The translations under genes and the position numbers were made by a program. The notes beneath the pieces were generated by a model, which searched no databases, was not told the DNA's origin, and saw only the letters and a program-made list of their open reading frames with translations. A stretch of 64,000 nucleotides of DNA from Rhineura floridana (Eukaryota > Chordata > Lepidosauria > Squamata > Rhineuridae), in assembly GCF_030035675.1 (NCBI RefSeq), contig NC_084487.1, positions 89,414,486-89,478,485 of the forward strand, in the 5' to 3' direction. Of the stretch, positions 1 through 10,927 are shown piece after piece; position 1 is the first letter of the stretch, and each line of letters starts with the position of its first letter.

Positions 1-95
1 AACTACAACTCCCGTTATGTCTGTCTGTTGGTCATCCTGGCTGGAGCTAATGGAGTCCATCAACATCTGGAGTGCCATAGTTCCCCACCAATGTT
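1..95. repeat. Palindromic MITE, family A (partial, cut by window edge)
   Basis: Opens with aactacaactcccgttatg and later has tccatcaacatctggagtgcc followed by a gttccccacc-type end. This matches the second half of a palindromic family seen again at about 13.7, 24.0, 29.1, 31.3, 32.5, 47.9, 62.2 and 63.7 kb. Full copies read ggggaacc, then a ggactacaactcccatca-type arm, then its inverted partner. The hAT-like assignment is an inference from the ends. Confidence 0.65.
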
Positions 96-1880
96 GTAGA
101 ATCTACCAGCTCCTTGCATTACCCATCACCATCATTATGCCCCTACTCAAATATGATTTCCAATGGCAGGGGAGCCCCTAAGTGCCCAGGTTAAGACCAA
201 ACTGAGTCCATGGCCAGCTACAACTTGATCCCTTCAGTCAGTAATGGGAGCTGCGGACCTGAGCTATAACTGGAGCCTGAAAAGTAGCAGGCAGGAAATC
301 CTTGCACTGTTATATAGATCAGGCAAGGGTCAGAAGCACCTCCATACTGCTTGCCATTCAGGGGCCAATATTGTATTTCCCTTTTCCCTTCTATGTGTAA
401 AGAAAACTGGGACTTTTGCACAAATATTCCTGGATAGCTCAGGTCCCTGCATAAAATAAGGAGAATCCCAATTCAGGCACTGGAATCCTTAACAACATGG
501 AGCTCAGCCACTCAAGTGTGTGCTCCAAGACATACATGGTGATCCCCTGCAAAGAAAGGGATGCACGCTGCCACTCCCTTACAGTCAGGTGAACTGGGAA
601 GCCCATACCGTAGCTCTGTATTTGGTTTAGATGGAATATGGGGTTCTGGATTAGGCTGACAAAATCACCATCCCTACAGTTTTGCTGAAGAATACTCCTT
701 TGTTGCCTTATTCTGGGGTTGGGTGTATTTATCAGAGGCATTTTCTGGATCACAGTGTAACTCTTGGGTTTTTGTCTGGTTCTTCTGTAGTTGACACAAT
801 TCAGGATCCAAAGAGTTACAAATGCAGGTTTACACAGAACTGTAGAAAAAGGGAATTAAGCACATTGCCTACTATGCAAGTTCCTAAGGATCAAAAGGAG
901 GAGAAAGTTATTCCTAAATTCACTGTTTAAAATAAGGTGTTAACTTGGGGCAGGTAATAAATCTTGATGCTTTTATTTAAGGAAAACTGTTGACTTCACT
1001 GTATATATTGTGTTTTTATGTAAATGATATTGTTATGGGTTACCTTGAAGCTTTATTTTTATTATCTCCGTATTCTTGCCAAGCTTTTATTTTCAAGAAG
1101 TAGGGTGTTTCAGCCCATCACCTGCTGTATGCTCGCAGTGGGCCTGTGCCATGCATACAAGCCCACAAAAGGTGTCCAGAAAAGAGGGGGGCATTGAACT
1201 GATGTCTCAACCAAGAACTTGAGGCAGGATCTAGCTGAGCCTGAGAAACTAGAGCCAATATAGAATCCCAAAATCCAATATAGAAGTGGGTGCTCTCCTG
1301 ATCTCCCCAGATTTCCTTCCAAACTAGGATGTGAATGGCTATCAGTGTATGGCCTATGTTTTCAATGTGTGAAGTTTCCATGCGTGGAAATACTAGCATG
1401 CAGCCATTTTGAGTGTATGAGAATCTCTAGAGTAAAGCCAATGACATTTTAAATGAGTGGGAACTGTTGTCTAGATTTTGAAAAGGAAATAATTGAAATG
1501 CTGAAATGCTATTCAAAATATACCAAATATTCTGTATTCCATTTTAATGCTAAATACTATGATCCAAGCTATGCCAAAGACTGTATTTTAAATTTTTTAT
1601 TAAAATGACCTGTACAGCATTTGAAATTTTCTGCCTTTCTAGTTTAGCAGCAACACTGTTTAATAATTCACATAATAAATATTTTACTGATACTTCGAAC
1701 TAGTAGGATGTTCTCTTGCAGAAAAGGTGTATTTAAAAAAAATCTGTTCTCAGGTCTTTGCTGTTCCTAAGCTTATTGACTTTCAGCTATGTTACCTTAA
1801 ACCCTGTTAACAAAGATAATTCTCCATGCATTTAATGCAGCTTTAGAATTTGATGTGCATGCCGAGACATGCAAATTTCA
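96..1880. other. Unassigned upstream flank; possible 3' UTR tail
   Basis: No coding exon is recognised. From about 830 to 1700 the DNA is AT-rich and looks single-copy by eye, with AATAAA at 956-961 and 1674-1679. By established synteny CAV2 lies upstream of CAV1 in amniotes, so this could be the end of a CAV2 transcript. No CAV2 coding sequence is visible, so this is only a suggestion. Confidence 0.25.
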
Positions 1881-1892
1881 CTTATTTTGAAC

Positions 1893-2061
1893 TGTACTGC
1901 CTTCAAGTCGATTCCGACTTATGGTGACCCTATGAACAGGGTTTTCATGAGGCTAAGAGGCAGTGACTGGCCCAAGGTCACCCAGTGAGCTTCATGGCTA
2001 TGTGGGGATTTGAACCCAGGCCTCCCAGGTCGTAATCCAACACCTTAACCACTAAACTAAG
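1893..2061 (-). repeat. tRNA-derived CORE/MIR-like SINE, internally shortened
   Basis: The 3' end (actgccttcaagtcgattcc) comes first on the + strand, so the element reads on the minus strand. The minus strand holds a B-box-like ggtttgaa/ttcaaatc segment and an A-box-like tagtggttaaggtg. The central stretch seen in the 35.1-kb and 59.5-kb copies is missing. The core resembles the MIR core (gtgaccttgggccagtcactg). Confidence 0.8.
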
Positions 2062-2207
2062 CTTTATAATCTGCTCCAGAATTTTTCCAGAGATTCATGT
2101 CAGACTGATTGGTTTGTAGTTTCCAGATTCCTCCTTTCAGCCCTTTTTAAGATAGGGATAACAATCTGCAAAGCAGTTATGAGAGAGTAAACTCAATTGA
2201 ACAGTGG

Positions 2208-2240
2208 GATTTACTTCTAACTAAGTATGCATAGGATTGT
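2208..2240. repeat. Short palindromic repeat, family C (half copy)
   Basis: The segment aagtatgcataggattgtgg is the terminal half of the roughly 80-bp palindromic family described at 25198-25286. Confidence 0.4.
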
Positions 2241-2304
2241 GGTGCGATTCTCCACACCAATGTTAATCCTGGCATGAGTAGGAATCAAAGTGTAGGCCTC
2301 ACCA

Positions 2305-2940
2305 ATAGGCCTGGGAACCTTGTGGACCGGTAACCCTGGTACAGTCAGGATTTTTGACTTAGTATTTATGGTGTTCTTGTGACATAGGAGTATCCTTCCT
2401 TCCTTCATGAAATCACTTCAAGGTGGCTTACAATAAGAACATTAAAATACAAGTCACAAGGTTCAATCCAATAATAATAAAATAAAAGTAATAGCAGAAA
2501 GGCCACATGGTGTACCCTAGATCACTCACAGTATCCCTGTGGTGCAGGAAGGAGTATAATTCTTCTAACTCTTTTAATAGCCTTTCATTGCCTTTAATTA
2601 TATTTGACCCTTATAATTATTTTCTGCTGTTTTTAAACTGGCTTTTAAATTTGTTTTTCACCCTCTGGTTGGCTCCACTTTCTCCTATTATTTTATCTAC
2701 TCTTTTTTATTGCATAATTTATTTATTTTTATTTATTTATTAAATTTATTATTATTGAATAATCCAATATTATAGTTGGATTGAACTTGTATGTTAATGT
2801 TCTTATTGTAAACCACCTTCAGGTGATTTTATATAGGAAGGAAGGGAACTCTTATGCTACAAAAATACCTTAGGAACTCAATCTAAGATCCTGACTGCAC
2901 CGGGGTTACCTATCCTCAAGGCTCCCAGACCCAGGTAGCT
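2305..2940. repeat. Large foldback element, arms about 165 bp
   Basis: The left arm at about 2308-2475 and the right arm at about 2768-2935 are inverted copies with moderate divergence. Shared anchors include ggtacagtcaggat / ggtgcagtcaggat and ttacaataagaacatta. The 290-bp centre is AT-rich with TTTA-type low complexity. No protein is encoded. It could be a non-autonomous DNA transposon or two inverted copies of one repeat. Confidence 0.65.
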
Positions 2941-2982
2941 GTTGCTGGAATGCCTTTTAGGATTGACTTATATATTTAGGGC

Positions 2983-3256
2983 TACTGGGGGCTGGTCTAT
3001 TAGGGGAAATGAGGCACTGCCCCACCAACCTCAGTCTGCCCACAACCAACCCCCACCTGTCTGCTTTCCAGGGGTGGCACTGCCTGTCACCTTCCTCCTC
3101 CTTAATCTCAATATTGTCCTTACAGAACTCAGTAAGGAAGAAGATGGGGACAAAACTAGAATTCGTTGGCTCTGCCTGTCATTGACTCTGGCTCAACCTA
3201 TGGTTGATCTCTCTGCCTTTTGCCTTACTAGTTCCAATGGGCACCAGCCACCACTG
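2983..3256 (-). mobile_element. hAT-type MITE, TIR cagtggtggctggtgcc
   Basis: The right end (caatgggcaccagccaccac) is the reverse complement of the left end of a second copy at 42439-42719 (cagtggcggctggtgcccat). Flanking octamers are tttagggc at 2975-2982 and tttggggc at 3257-3264, a 7 of 8 match, which fits a hAT 8-bp target duplication. It is about 274 bp with no transposase. Confidence 0.65.
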
Positions 3257-3264
3257 TTTGGGGC

Positions 3265-3970
3265 GTTTGAATACAACCCTGCTGTTTTATCTAGTAGACA
3301 GGACCATTGCACCAAACATTCAGCAATTTTGTACAACTCAAGTACCAAACAAAGTATGTCCACAGGCTGACTCAAACCCTCAAAATGTGGACAATGTTTC
3401 ATTTGCTCCTCATCACGCGTTATGGAGCTATGAGTCATGAATATCAGCTTCCAAATATGCAACACTGTGTCACTTTCCAGGTCTTCTTGGACCTTGAGGG
3501 TCCAAATAAGCAGAAATTGTTAGTTGTATCCTAATGGCTAAACCAAACAAAAAAGCACCATTCATACTATTAGCATATCTGAAATCGTTCCCCTTTTACG
3601 TGCATTTTGCATATCTAGTGTTTCTCCTTCAGTAAATAAACCACCAAAGACAATAACTGCACTTTTAAAAGGAAAACTTAGCAGACTGAGATACAGTTCT
3701 GAGCGATATTTCAGCCAGCTCATTTGCACACCTTATCAGTCAGTTTCCTCCAGTTAACTTTTTTTGCATATGAGCAGTGCAACATTGAAACAGTGAACTC
3801 ACAATATTGTCTCTTCTATAAACAGGGAAACTTGCAACGTGATATTTTTCTGTTTGCAGACAAGAGGTCATCTCATATGAATCTGCTCCTCCAGTGTTAG
3901 CATTGTTCGTTTAAGCATATATGTTGGTTGATTTGCCAGATCCTTGTGTCCAAAGAGGCTCACTGTCTGG
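3265..3970. other. Unassigned sequence
   Basis: No gene, microsatellite or repeat recognised by eye; AT-rich, looks like ordinary intergenic DNA. Confidence 0.4.
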
Positions 3971-4188
3971 GGCGGAGCCTCTATGTTAGCTTCCTGACGG
4001 TGGGTCCCAGTTGCTTACTGGGAGGGGGGGAAGGTGGGTGCAGTGTATATGGTCTATTACAGCCAATCTGATGCTCCTGTTGGTGCATTTCCACTGCACC
4101 AACCTAACTGCTGGCTTGCCCCTTCCCTTCCCTCTAGGTAAGCAACAGTGACTCACCTTCTGGGAAGCTTATGTGGCAGCTCTGCTCT
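3971..4188. repeat. Foldback repeat
   Basis: The left arm from about 3971 (ggcggagcctctatgttagc) pairs with the right arm ending about 4188 (gcttatgtggcagctctgct read inversely). Both arms carry a gttgctta box. Arms are roughly 65 bp and imperfect; family unknown. Confidence 0.45.
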
Positions 4189-4533
4189 ACCTAGAGGGCT
4201 TCTGCCTTGTATGAGTACAACTATTGCTGCAATATTGAGGCAGATGACTGATTTCCTAAATCTTGGTGATGTTGGTGATGTTCCTAGATCTTGGTCATTT
4301 ATACAAGTTATTTCAAATTGTGTATCTTTTTTATTATTTATTCTTGCTTTGCATTTGAGTCTAAGCATCCACTTCTGTCCTCACCAGACACCATGATGCT
4401 TCACAGACTGTTCTGGAATTCATCTTAGTGAAATATATACATATACTTCTTACTCCTCTGTTCTGGATCAAAGCTTAAAAGCTAACTAAGGAAGCAGCTT
4501 GTGTTGCCATTTCCAAGCCCAAGTGAACATTAA

Positions 4534-4625
4534 ATATAAGGAGAGCCCTGCTAGATCAGCCAAAAGCCCATCTACTCCAACATCCTGTTAGCACAGTGGC
4601 CAGCCAGATGCTTAGGGAAGATTGT
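4534..4625 (-). repeat. LINE-type (CR1-like) 3' end
   Basis: On the minus strand the end reads ggatgttggagtagatgggc, then a ctgatctagcagggctctcc tail. This corresponds to the ggactagatggg... end seen in CR1-like elements and again around 50.2 and 50.8 kb. Only the last 90 bp or so is present. Confidence 0.55.
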
Positions 4626-5424
4626 GACCTATGAACTGCGAGGTTTGTGATCTGTGTGCCTACCTGCTCAGTCTGCTATCCAGGAGCAAAGTGTTGATGG
4701 GCAACTTCAAGAGCCCTGCTGCTCTCAGACCAGACAGACCTTCAAATAGACTACATCTTCAGAGGACAGTCCCTGACACACTTTCAAATAGCGTTCTGTT
4801 CTCTGTAAAGGAGGACACATTGCCTCTCTAACTAGGCTACTTTCAATTTTGTTTTGTATGTTTATACCATTTTTTTAAATTTAGGGTACTTCTTAACTGC
4901 CTTTCAAAATACAAGTATTTTTTTCAAAATGTTGTACAAATATAAAGATGTTAAAATTAATAATTTAGGCTTCAGTCCAAACCCCCTATATGACAAAGGG
5001 GGGGAATTGTGTGGGGCAGAGGTGTCCCTCTGCTCAGCCCAGCAGGCCTTTACCCACAAAGTGACACCTACGTCACTCCACTGGTGCAGAGATCCCTGTT
5101 CCACCTGATGAACATGCAGGCAGGTGGATCCATGCTGGCAAAATGGGGCATTCCATGGGAGGGGATGGACTGAGCGTGAATCCCTTGAATTCTGAGCTGG
5201 CCCCACTCCCATCACTTGACAGCATCAGGCCTGATTCGGGCCTGATGACTACACCAGCTCCAGGCTGATGCAGTAATTTGTCTCCTTCAGTAGTATAGTG
5301 GCAAATTCAGAAGTGCAGAGTCGCTTCATGTTAGTCATAATCATGCCCCCTCCCCCTTTTTTGCTGCTGGGTTGAGAATGAGATCCTTGTTAGCCTTCTC
5401 CCACAACAGCAGACATCCCTAGGA
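4626..5424. other. Unassigned intergenic stretch
   Basis: No exon recognised. A small perfect hairpin, catcaggcctgattcgggcctgatg, lies near 5225-5249. The segment 4985-5270 is GC-richer and may be an old repeat of unknown type. Confidence 0.35.
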
Positions 5425-5592
5425 AGCAATCAGCATGACAGGGGAGAGTGTTGGCTACCGAAAAGAGTCTTCTCAGTGGCTGACTCACCCCCTTTATCTC
5501 TGATTGGCTTCAAGCAGCAGGAAAAGTCAAGGAAGCATGTTAGAAGATTCTTGTCAGTGGCTAACACACTCCCCTTTCATGCTGATTGGCTC
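5425..5592. repeat. Foldback repeat with aatcagcatga arms
   Basis: The left arm (aatcagcatgacaggggaga, from about 5428) and the right arm (ctcccctttcatgctgatt, to about 5588) are inverted copies of roughly 45 bp, separated by about 65 bp. MITE-like; family unknown. Confidence 0.55.
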
Positions 5593-6884
5593 ATAGGATT
5601 GGAGACATAGGGACCCTGCTGGGACCCTGCTCCCAAAACCATAAGTGGTCAAAGACCCCTGAAACCCTGGACGACTACAGTCCCGGTCTCCCTCCTGCCT
5701 TCTGCCCCGGCCAGCATGAGCAACAGGGCTGCAGACATGGTGGCGGCTCAGCTGTTTTGTCACCCCACCAAGATGGGGCTGAGGGTTGGACTATCTTGTA
5801 CCATAAGGAAACAGGAACAGCCATATAACCATTTGGTCTCAAGCCAGCAATCCCATTATAAAATATAAAATCCTAACTCGGCACAGCAATTAAAAGCACA
5901 CACAGTAACAGAACTTTTTGTGCTGTAAGCTGCTCTTAGGAAAGCTTTTCAAGGGTGGGGTAGGCATGCCTATAATAAATAAATAGTTTTGCTATATTTA
6001 TTACTGTATATTTGCATTTCATGGGTAGCAAAAGAAAAATCCTTTCTATTTGCCAGGATAAAAGAGATGACCAAGTTACCAAGGGGTAGAAAGCTCATCC
6101 CAAGGCAGTTTTAACATCTGCTAGGCTGAAACCATTGCCGTACCAACTGATTACGCCATGGTTAGTTATCGTCTGATAAGGGCCATCTGTGTCTGCATCC
6201 ACCTACTCTCTGCAGTCTTGACACTAAATCACCAGCAGTGAATCTGGAAGACCACAATGGGACACAGGAAAGGCAGCCGCCTCTAAAGTATGGAACCCCG
6301 AAAAGGGAAATACAACATAAGCAGAGGTTTCACAGGATCACTCTTCTTCAGGCTAATTTTTCCACTCTCCGTTCTTTCCTGGGACACAACCGGCAGCCAC
6401 ACCCTGAATTCCAAGCTTTCAGTATATGCATAAACAGTTTGCAGCTTTTTTTTTTTAACCTCCTTGGTTGATCTCCATCAACATTGCTAGAACGTACAAT
6501 GTAATTATAACAAAATCAGGGACAGGACTTGGCCCTTAATAGGCAATGTGCATCGCAAAAGGCCAAGTCTTGTTGCTGATTTTATTATACTTACTAGTCA
6601 TAGCAATCCATCTAGCATGCCTCGAGCCCTTTGTTATGCTGTTCCTGTTGGGATAACAACAATAATAGCAGCAAGTATGCTATATAATTCGTGGGCACAA
6701 CTAATCTGGAGGCAGTTTGTTTGTACAGCAGGGAACGAAATGTCTCTTTTGTCACCCAGAGATGAGCAAAAGCAACCGTTGCATTTGGGGCAAATGCCGC
6801 TGCATTGGGGGGGAAAAGAAGAAAAAGCTTTCGAAACATTTGCTGAAGACTTTGGGAGGATGTAGACCCGTCAATCCACGCACA
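5593..6884. other. Unassigned CAV1-upstream flank
   Basis: No exon recognised. The sequence is AT-rich until about 6880, where CpG density rises sharply. Distal regulatory sites may lie here, but none can be named from sequence alone. Confidence 0.35.
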
Positions 6885-7497
6885 TTACATTATTCTTTCT
6901 CTCCGTGGCGAAAGTACCAGGCTTCCTCGTGATCGCCCATCAGAAGTGACGGGAGGCTTCTGATTTTCGTCAGAAAACCAGAAAAGACTGGGGGCGTGGG
7001 GAGGACCCGTCTGCCTCCGAACGTGTGAAGCACACGCACACACCGGTGGCCCAAAGTCAACAAGGCTCAACACCAGCCTTTTCCCCCGGACGGCTCAGAG
7101 TGTCCGCGTACACACGTGTGTGCTTTTATGGTCGCCGCGTCTGGCAAAGGAACAAGCATCGCCTCAGGCTTCCCAAAAGGAAAAAAAAAATTGGCACAGC
7201 GCGGTTGGGATAGTCCAGGCGCGCGTCCTGTTTGTGTGCATTTACCCTTTTCCACCCCCACCCCCCTAGATGTGCCTAGACCTACCAGCAATGTCCTCCG
7301 AGGCTAGAGCTGCAGGGAGCAGCACAAACCCCTGGCGCCCAGCCAGCCCTCTAACTTGCAGATGCCTCCCACTCGGCAGCCCTCGGGTTGTGCGAGTGTG
7401 TGTGTGTTTTTTACAATACAGGATCTTCCTTCCTCGGATCCTTTAAATTATAGACCAGTAACACCCACAGCAGAGCCTCGAGCAAGCCCAAGACAGC
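6885..7497 (+). promoter_or_regulatory. CAV1 CpG-rich promoter and 5' UTR region
   Basis: CpG dinucleotides become frequent from about 6900 and stay frequent through exon 1, intron 1 and exon 2 (to about 9400). GC boxes of the ccccaccccc type lie near 7253-7267. No convincing TATA box sits at a fixed distance from the start codon. The ATG context is gacagcATGt, close to the cagcATGtctggg context known for mammalian CAV1. The transcription start cannot be fixed from this sequence. Confidence 0.5.
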
Positions 7498-7527
7498 ATG
7501 TCTGGGAGCAAATACGTAGATTCCGAG
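7498..7527 (+). CDS. CAV1: CAV1 coding exon 1
   Basis: Encodes [10 protein letters not shown], followed directly by the splice donor gtagga at 7528. Human CAV1 begins MSGGKYVDSE and also splices after codon 10. This exon is only 30 coding bases, so its identity rests on near-identity to the known protein, the donor position, and the phase match to exon 2. Confidence 0.93.
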
Positions 7528-10500
7528 GTAGGACTTGCCCTGCGATTTTTTTTTTTAGCTGCTTTGAGTTCCTGGCACCGAGTACCTGCGCCAGCCATCT
7601 CTTGAGTACTCTTGGCTCTTCCCTTATCTTGTTCTCCACTGTGAAGTCTTTTCCAGAGCTTGAAAAGCAAGGCTGTTTTCAGGGCAACTAGGGAGGGGGG
7701 GGCTTGTTTGTAGTATTGCTCATCTGATCTCCTGACCGGACACTTGTTTGCTCCCCCACCCCTCGCGCACCCCTCGCCTTCTTGCTTAAACTTCTTTTCC
7801 CCACAGCGTTTCCAAGGCTGTAGTAGCAGCGCCCACCCAGGCTTGCGGACAACTCTAGAGTAAGTGTTTGGGGCGGGGGGGAAAGAGGGTATGCTTGCAA
7901 ATATGCTCTCCCATTGCCAGTGCGAAAACGCATCGGAGCTTCCCCCGCACCCCACCCCCCGCGTCTCGGTTTATTCTTAAAAGGCGGCAGAGAGAATTTA
8001 TGGAGAGCGTCAGTGCAACTAGTACGTAAAAGGCATTTCTTAGGAAGAGCTGCCGCTGCTCTAGAAGGCGGCGTGAAGTTGGGATTTTCTGAAAACGAAA
8101 GCGGCTCGTCTTCGGCCAGATGCACAACCCAGCCGAACGCTACCTAAAGTGTTCAGATTTGAATGGATTTATGAGCGCTTTCAAGACATGGTTTTTGTGG
8201 ATTGGCCAGGGCACAATTATTTCGCCTTCATTTTAGGGAGGTCCTTAAAATAAAATAAAAAAGGGATCGGAGTGGGGGACGGCTGGTAAGCAACTCTTTG
8301 AATGGGTGGCATTCCCGACAGTCATGAATACAGGGACTTTTAAAAGATTTTTTTGGATTCTTTGTCCGTCTTGAACCTTGTTTCATCAACCTTGTTTCAT
8401 CAACCTGGAAAAGTTGGCTCCCCCCGCCGTTCAATGCATGCTTATGAATGAGTCGGAATCCTAACCCACATGCGAGGGTCTATGCCAGAACGCACGCAGG
8501 GATGAGGTGTTTATTCTGTATTAAAGAGTACGGTGTGTGTGTGATGCAGTGCTAAATAGTAGCGGCCGTGCTGCGGAAGACAAAATCCCTCACCCCACCT
8601 TCCCACGCCGAGGAGCGCTCTTCCATTCCAACGTTTTGGGAAGGTTATTTTGAATGGCTGTGTGTGGTTTTTTGCCTTCTGTCACATCCACATCCCTTCT
8701 CAAATTTGCCTTCTTCCCCCCCCCCGCACTTTTTTTTGTTGTGACCGCTTAGAAGGTTGGCAAAGAGGGGCTTCTCGACCACAAGGTGCTGCTTTGGGGT
8801 GGCCAGTTTTGCAGCTGAATTTATGGGACGGACGGGTTAAACTGAAGGACGCGGGAGAGGTTACTGGAGCCTTTAAGGTTGCGATCTTATGCATTCTTGG
8901 TTTGTGTGTGAGAGAGAGAGACCCCGGGACTAAGTTCGGAATAAAACACGCGTAGGATTGGGCTGCGCGTTGGTGCAGAGTGCAGCCCGGCGCTCCCGTT
9001 TTACAGCCTAAAAAGCAAAACAATTCAGGCAAGCCGCCAAGTGGTCGGTTAAAATCCAGCTGATTTGTTGGGTTTTGTTTTTTAAGGGACAGCGCCCCAA
9101 AGGAAGAGGAGGACTAGAAAGGTGGGGGATTCTAGACTGTGAATACTTCGACCGATTGAACGGGGGGGGGGGCTGCGCCCTGACCGCTGGAGATCTCCCC
9201 TGGCCTGCGTGCGTCTGGAGAAGACCCCTGGCGGCAAGAGCGGGAGTCGCGGCTGTGCCTGGTACCGAGGGGTGTGGTGTAGGTACTTTTCGTCCATTTA
9301 AAAAGTCAAGCTTGGGGCATTCCCTGGATGAAGTTTCTCCACGCTCCTCACGTTCTCCCTAGCCAGTACAGCTTCGCCAGCTGCTCTCTGAACGACCGAT
9401 GAGCGAGGGGAACTTTCTGACGCACCCCCTTCCAAGGACCTCTCAGTTCACTTAGTGCAGCGGACTGATCGCTTTCCCACCCCTCCCTTTCTAGGACTTT
9501 CTTTACACAGCGCCCATCAGGGAGCAAGGCAACATCTACAAGCCCAATAACAAGGTCATGGCAGATGAAATGAACGAGAAGGAGTTCCACGACGTCCACA
9601 CCAAGGAAATCGACCTGGTCAATCGAGACCCCAAGCATCTCAACGATGATGTGGTCAAGGTAGGAAGGCCAGAACTTTTCTCCAACCAACCACCCTCCTC
9701 CCTTTGGGATCAGATTAAAAGAGATGATGGTCTGGGAAAGGGGGAGAAAGTGATTGACTAGTTTATGTAGGATGGATGGGAGGGGGTTGTTTTTGGTCTG
9801 GAAAATCAACAAGAGAACCCAGATGATGCAAGGACTCTGCAAGGAAAGGGATGGCATTTCTGACAATTTACTTTCTTAACAATTTACGTTTATTCTCTGC
9901 CGACTAGAATATTTGATAACTCCGGGCTGCACTAATAGTTTTAAAAGAGATGGGTGGATTTTAAAGCATATGCGGAAATAGTATGCCTGAATATAACTGC
10001 ATTGATGTTGCATATTTATTTCTGTTGGGGAACCTTGGCAAATGCCTAACAAATTAGCAGCATGCTCAGAAAGTCCCATGAAGGAAGCATATCCTGTTAC
10101 AGGAATGAAGCTTCTTCCTATTTACTTTCTAATGGAGCTTTTATTTGAGGCTGTTTACTGGATTTTTCCAGTGTGGTACACTTGATAAACATTGTTTTGG
10201 AAGAGTTGGGTATAAGCTCCACCTTTGTCGTGGAGTGATTATGTACCTTCCAACAACTCACTGTTTCATAACTTTAGTTGCTCATCAATAAAATGGGACT
10301 AAGACTGACTCTATCTCACAATAATGTTGTGAATGTGAATGTGTTGAAGATTGTTAAGCACCAAGTGAAAAGCAACAGTAGCTCTTGCAGGAAAGCCATT
10401 GGTTTTGGCTCCTAAAAGGGAAAGGCTCCAATTCTAATCACACTTATCTGGAAATATAAAACCCCATTAAACATAACAGAGCTTACTTCTGAATAAACAC

Positions 10501-10855
10501 TTATTGGATTGCACTGTTAGACTGTAATCTGAAGCATGAGTACTAGAAAGTAGGTCCTATTGGATTTGATAGGGTTTGTTTGTGAGTAAACATACTTAGG
10601 ATTGCACTGTTGAGCAAATGTATGTGCCGATTTCTAGTCATGAAGATAATGTGTATTAAAATGACGGTCACTGTGTCAACCTATTAACATAAGCAGTGAA
10701 TTCTGCTTGCATGGGTGGCTGTAATATTACTTGGTCTCAAAATGTAACTTCAGCAGGTTGACTGACTAAACAGGAAAAATGTATTTGTATATTTTTCTCA
10801 TTAAATATCAAGCTGCCCGCAAAGGCCTGGCTTCAGGAGGCAGAGCTGGCAGATT

Positions 10856-10927
<72 letters not shown>

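Noticed and set aside
1-7000. CAV2 coding exons
   Set aside because: No caveolin-2 motif was seen in any frame; only a possible UTR is proposed.
7443-7955. 170-codon frame on the minus strand over CAV1 exon 1
   Set aside because: Shadow of the CpG-rich promoter region; low complexity, no domain.
9348-9866. 172-codon frame on the minus strand across CAV1 exon 2
   Set aside because: Antisense shadow of exon 2 and its CpG-rich flanks; no recognisable protein.
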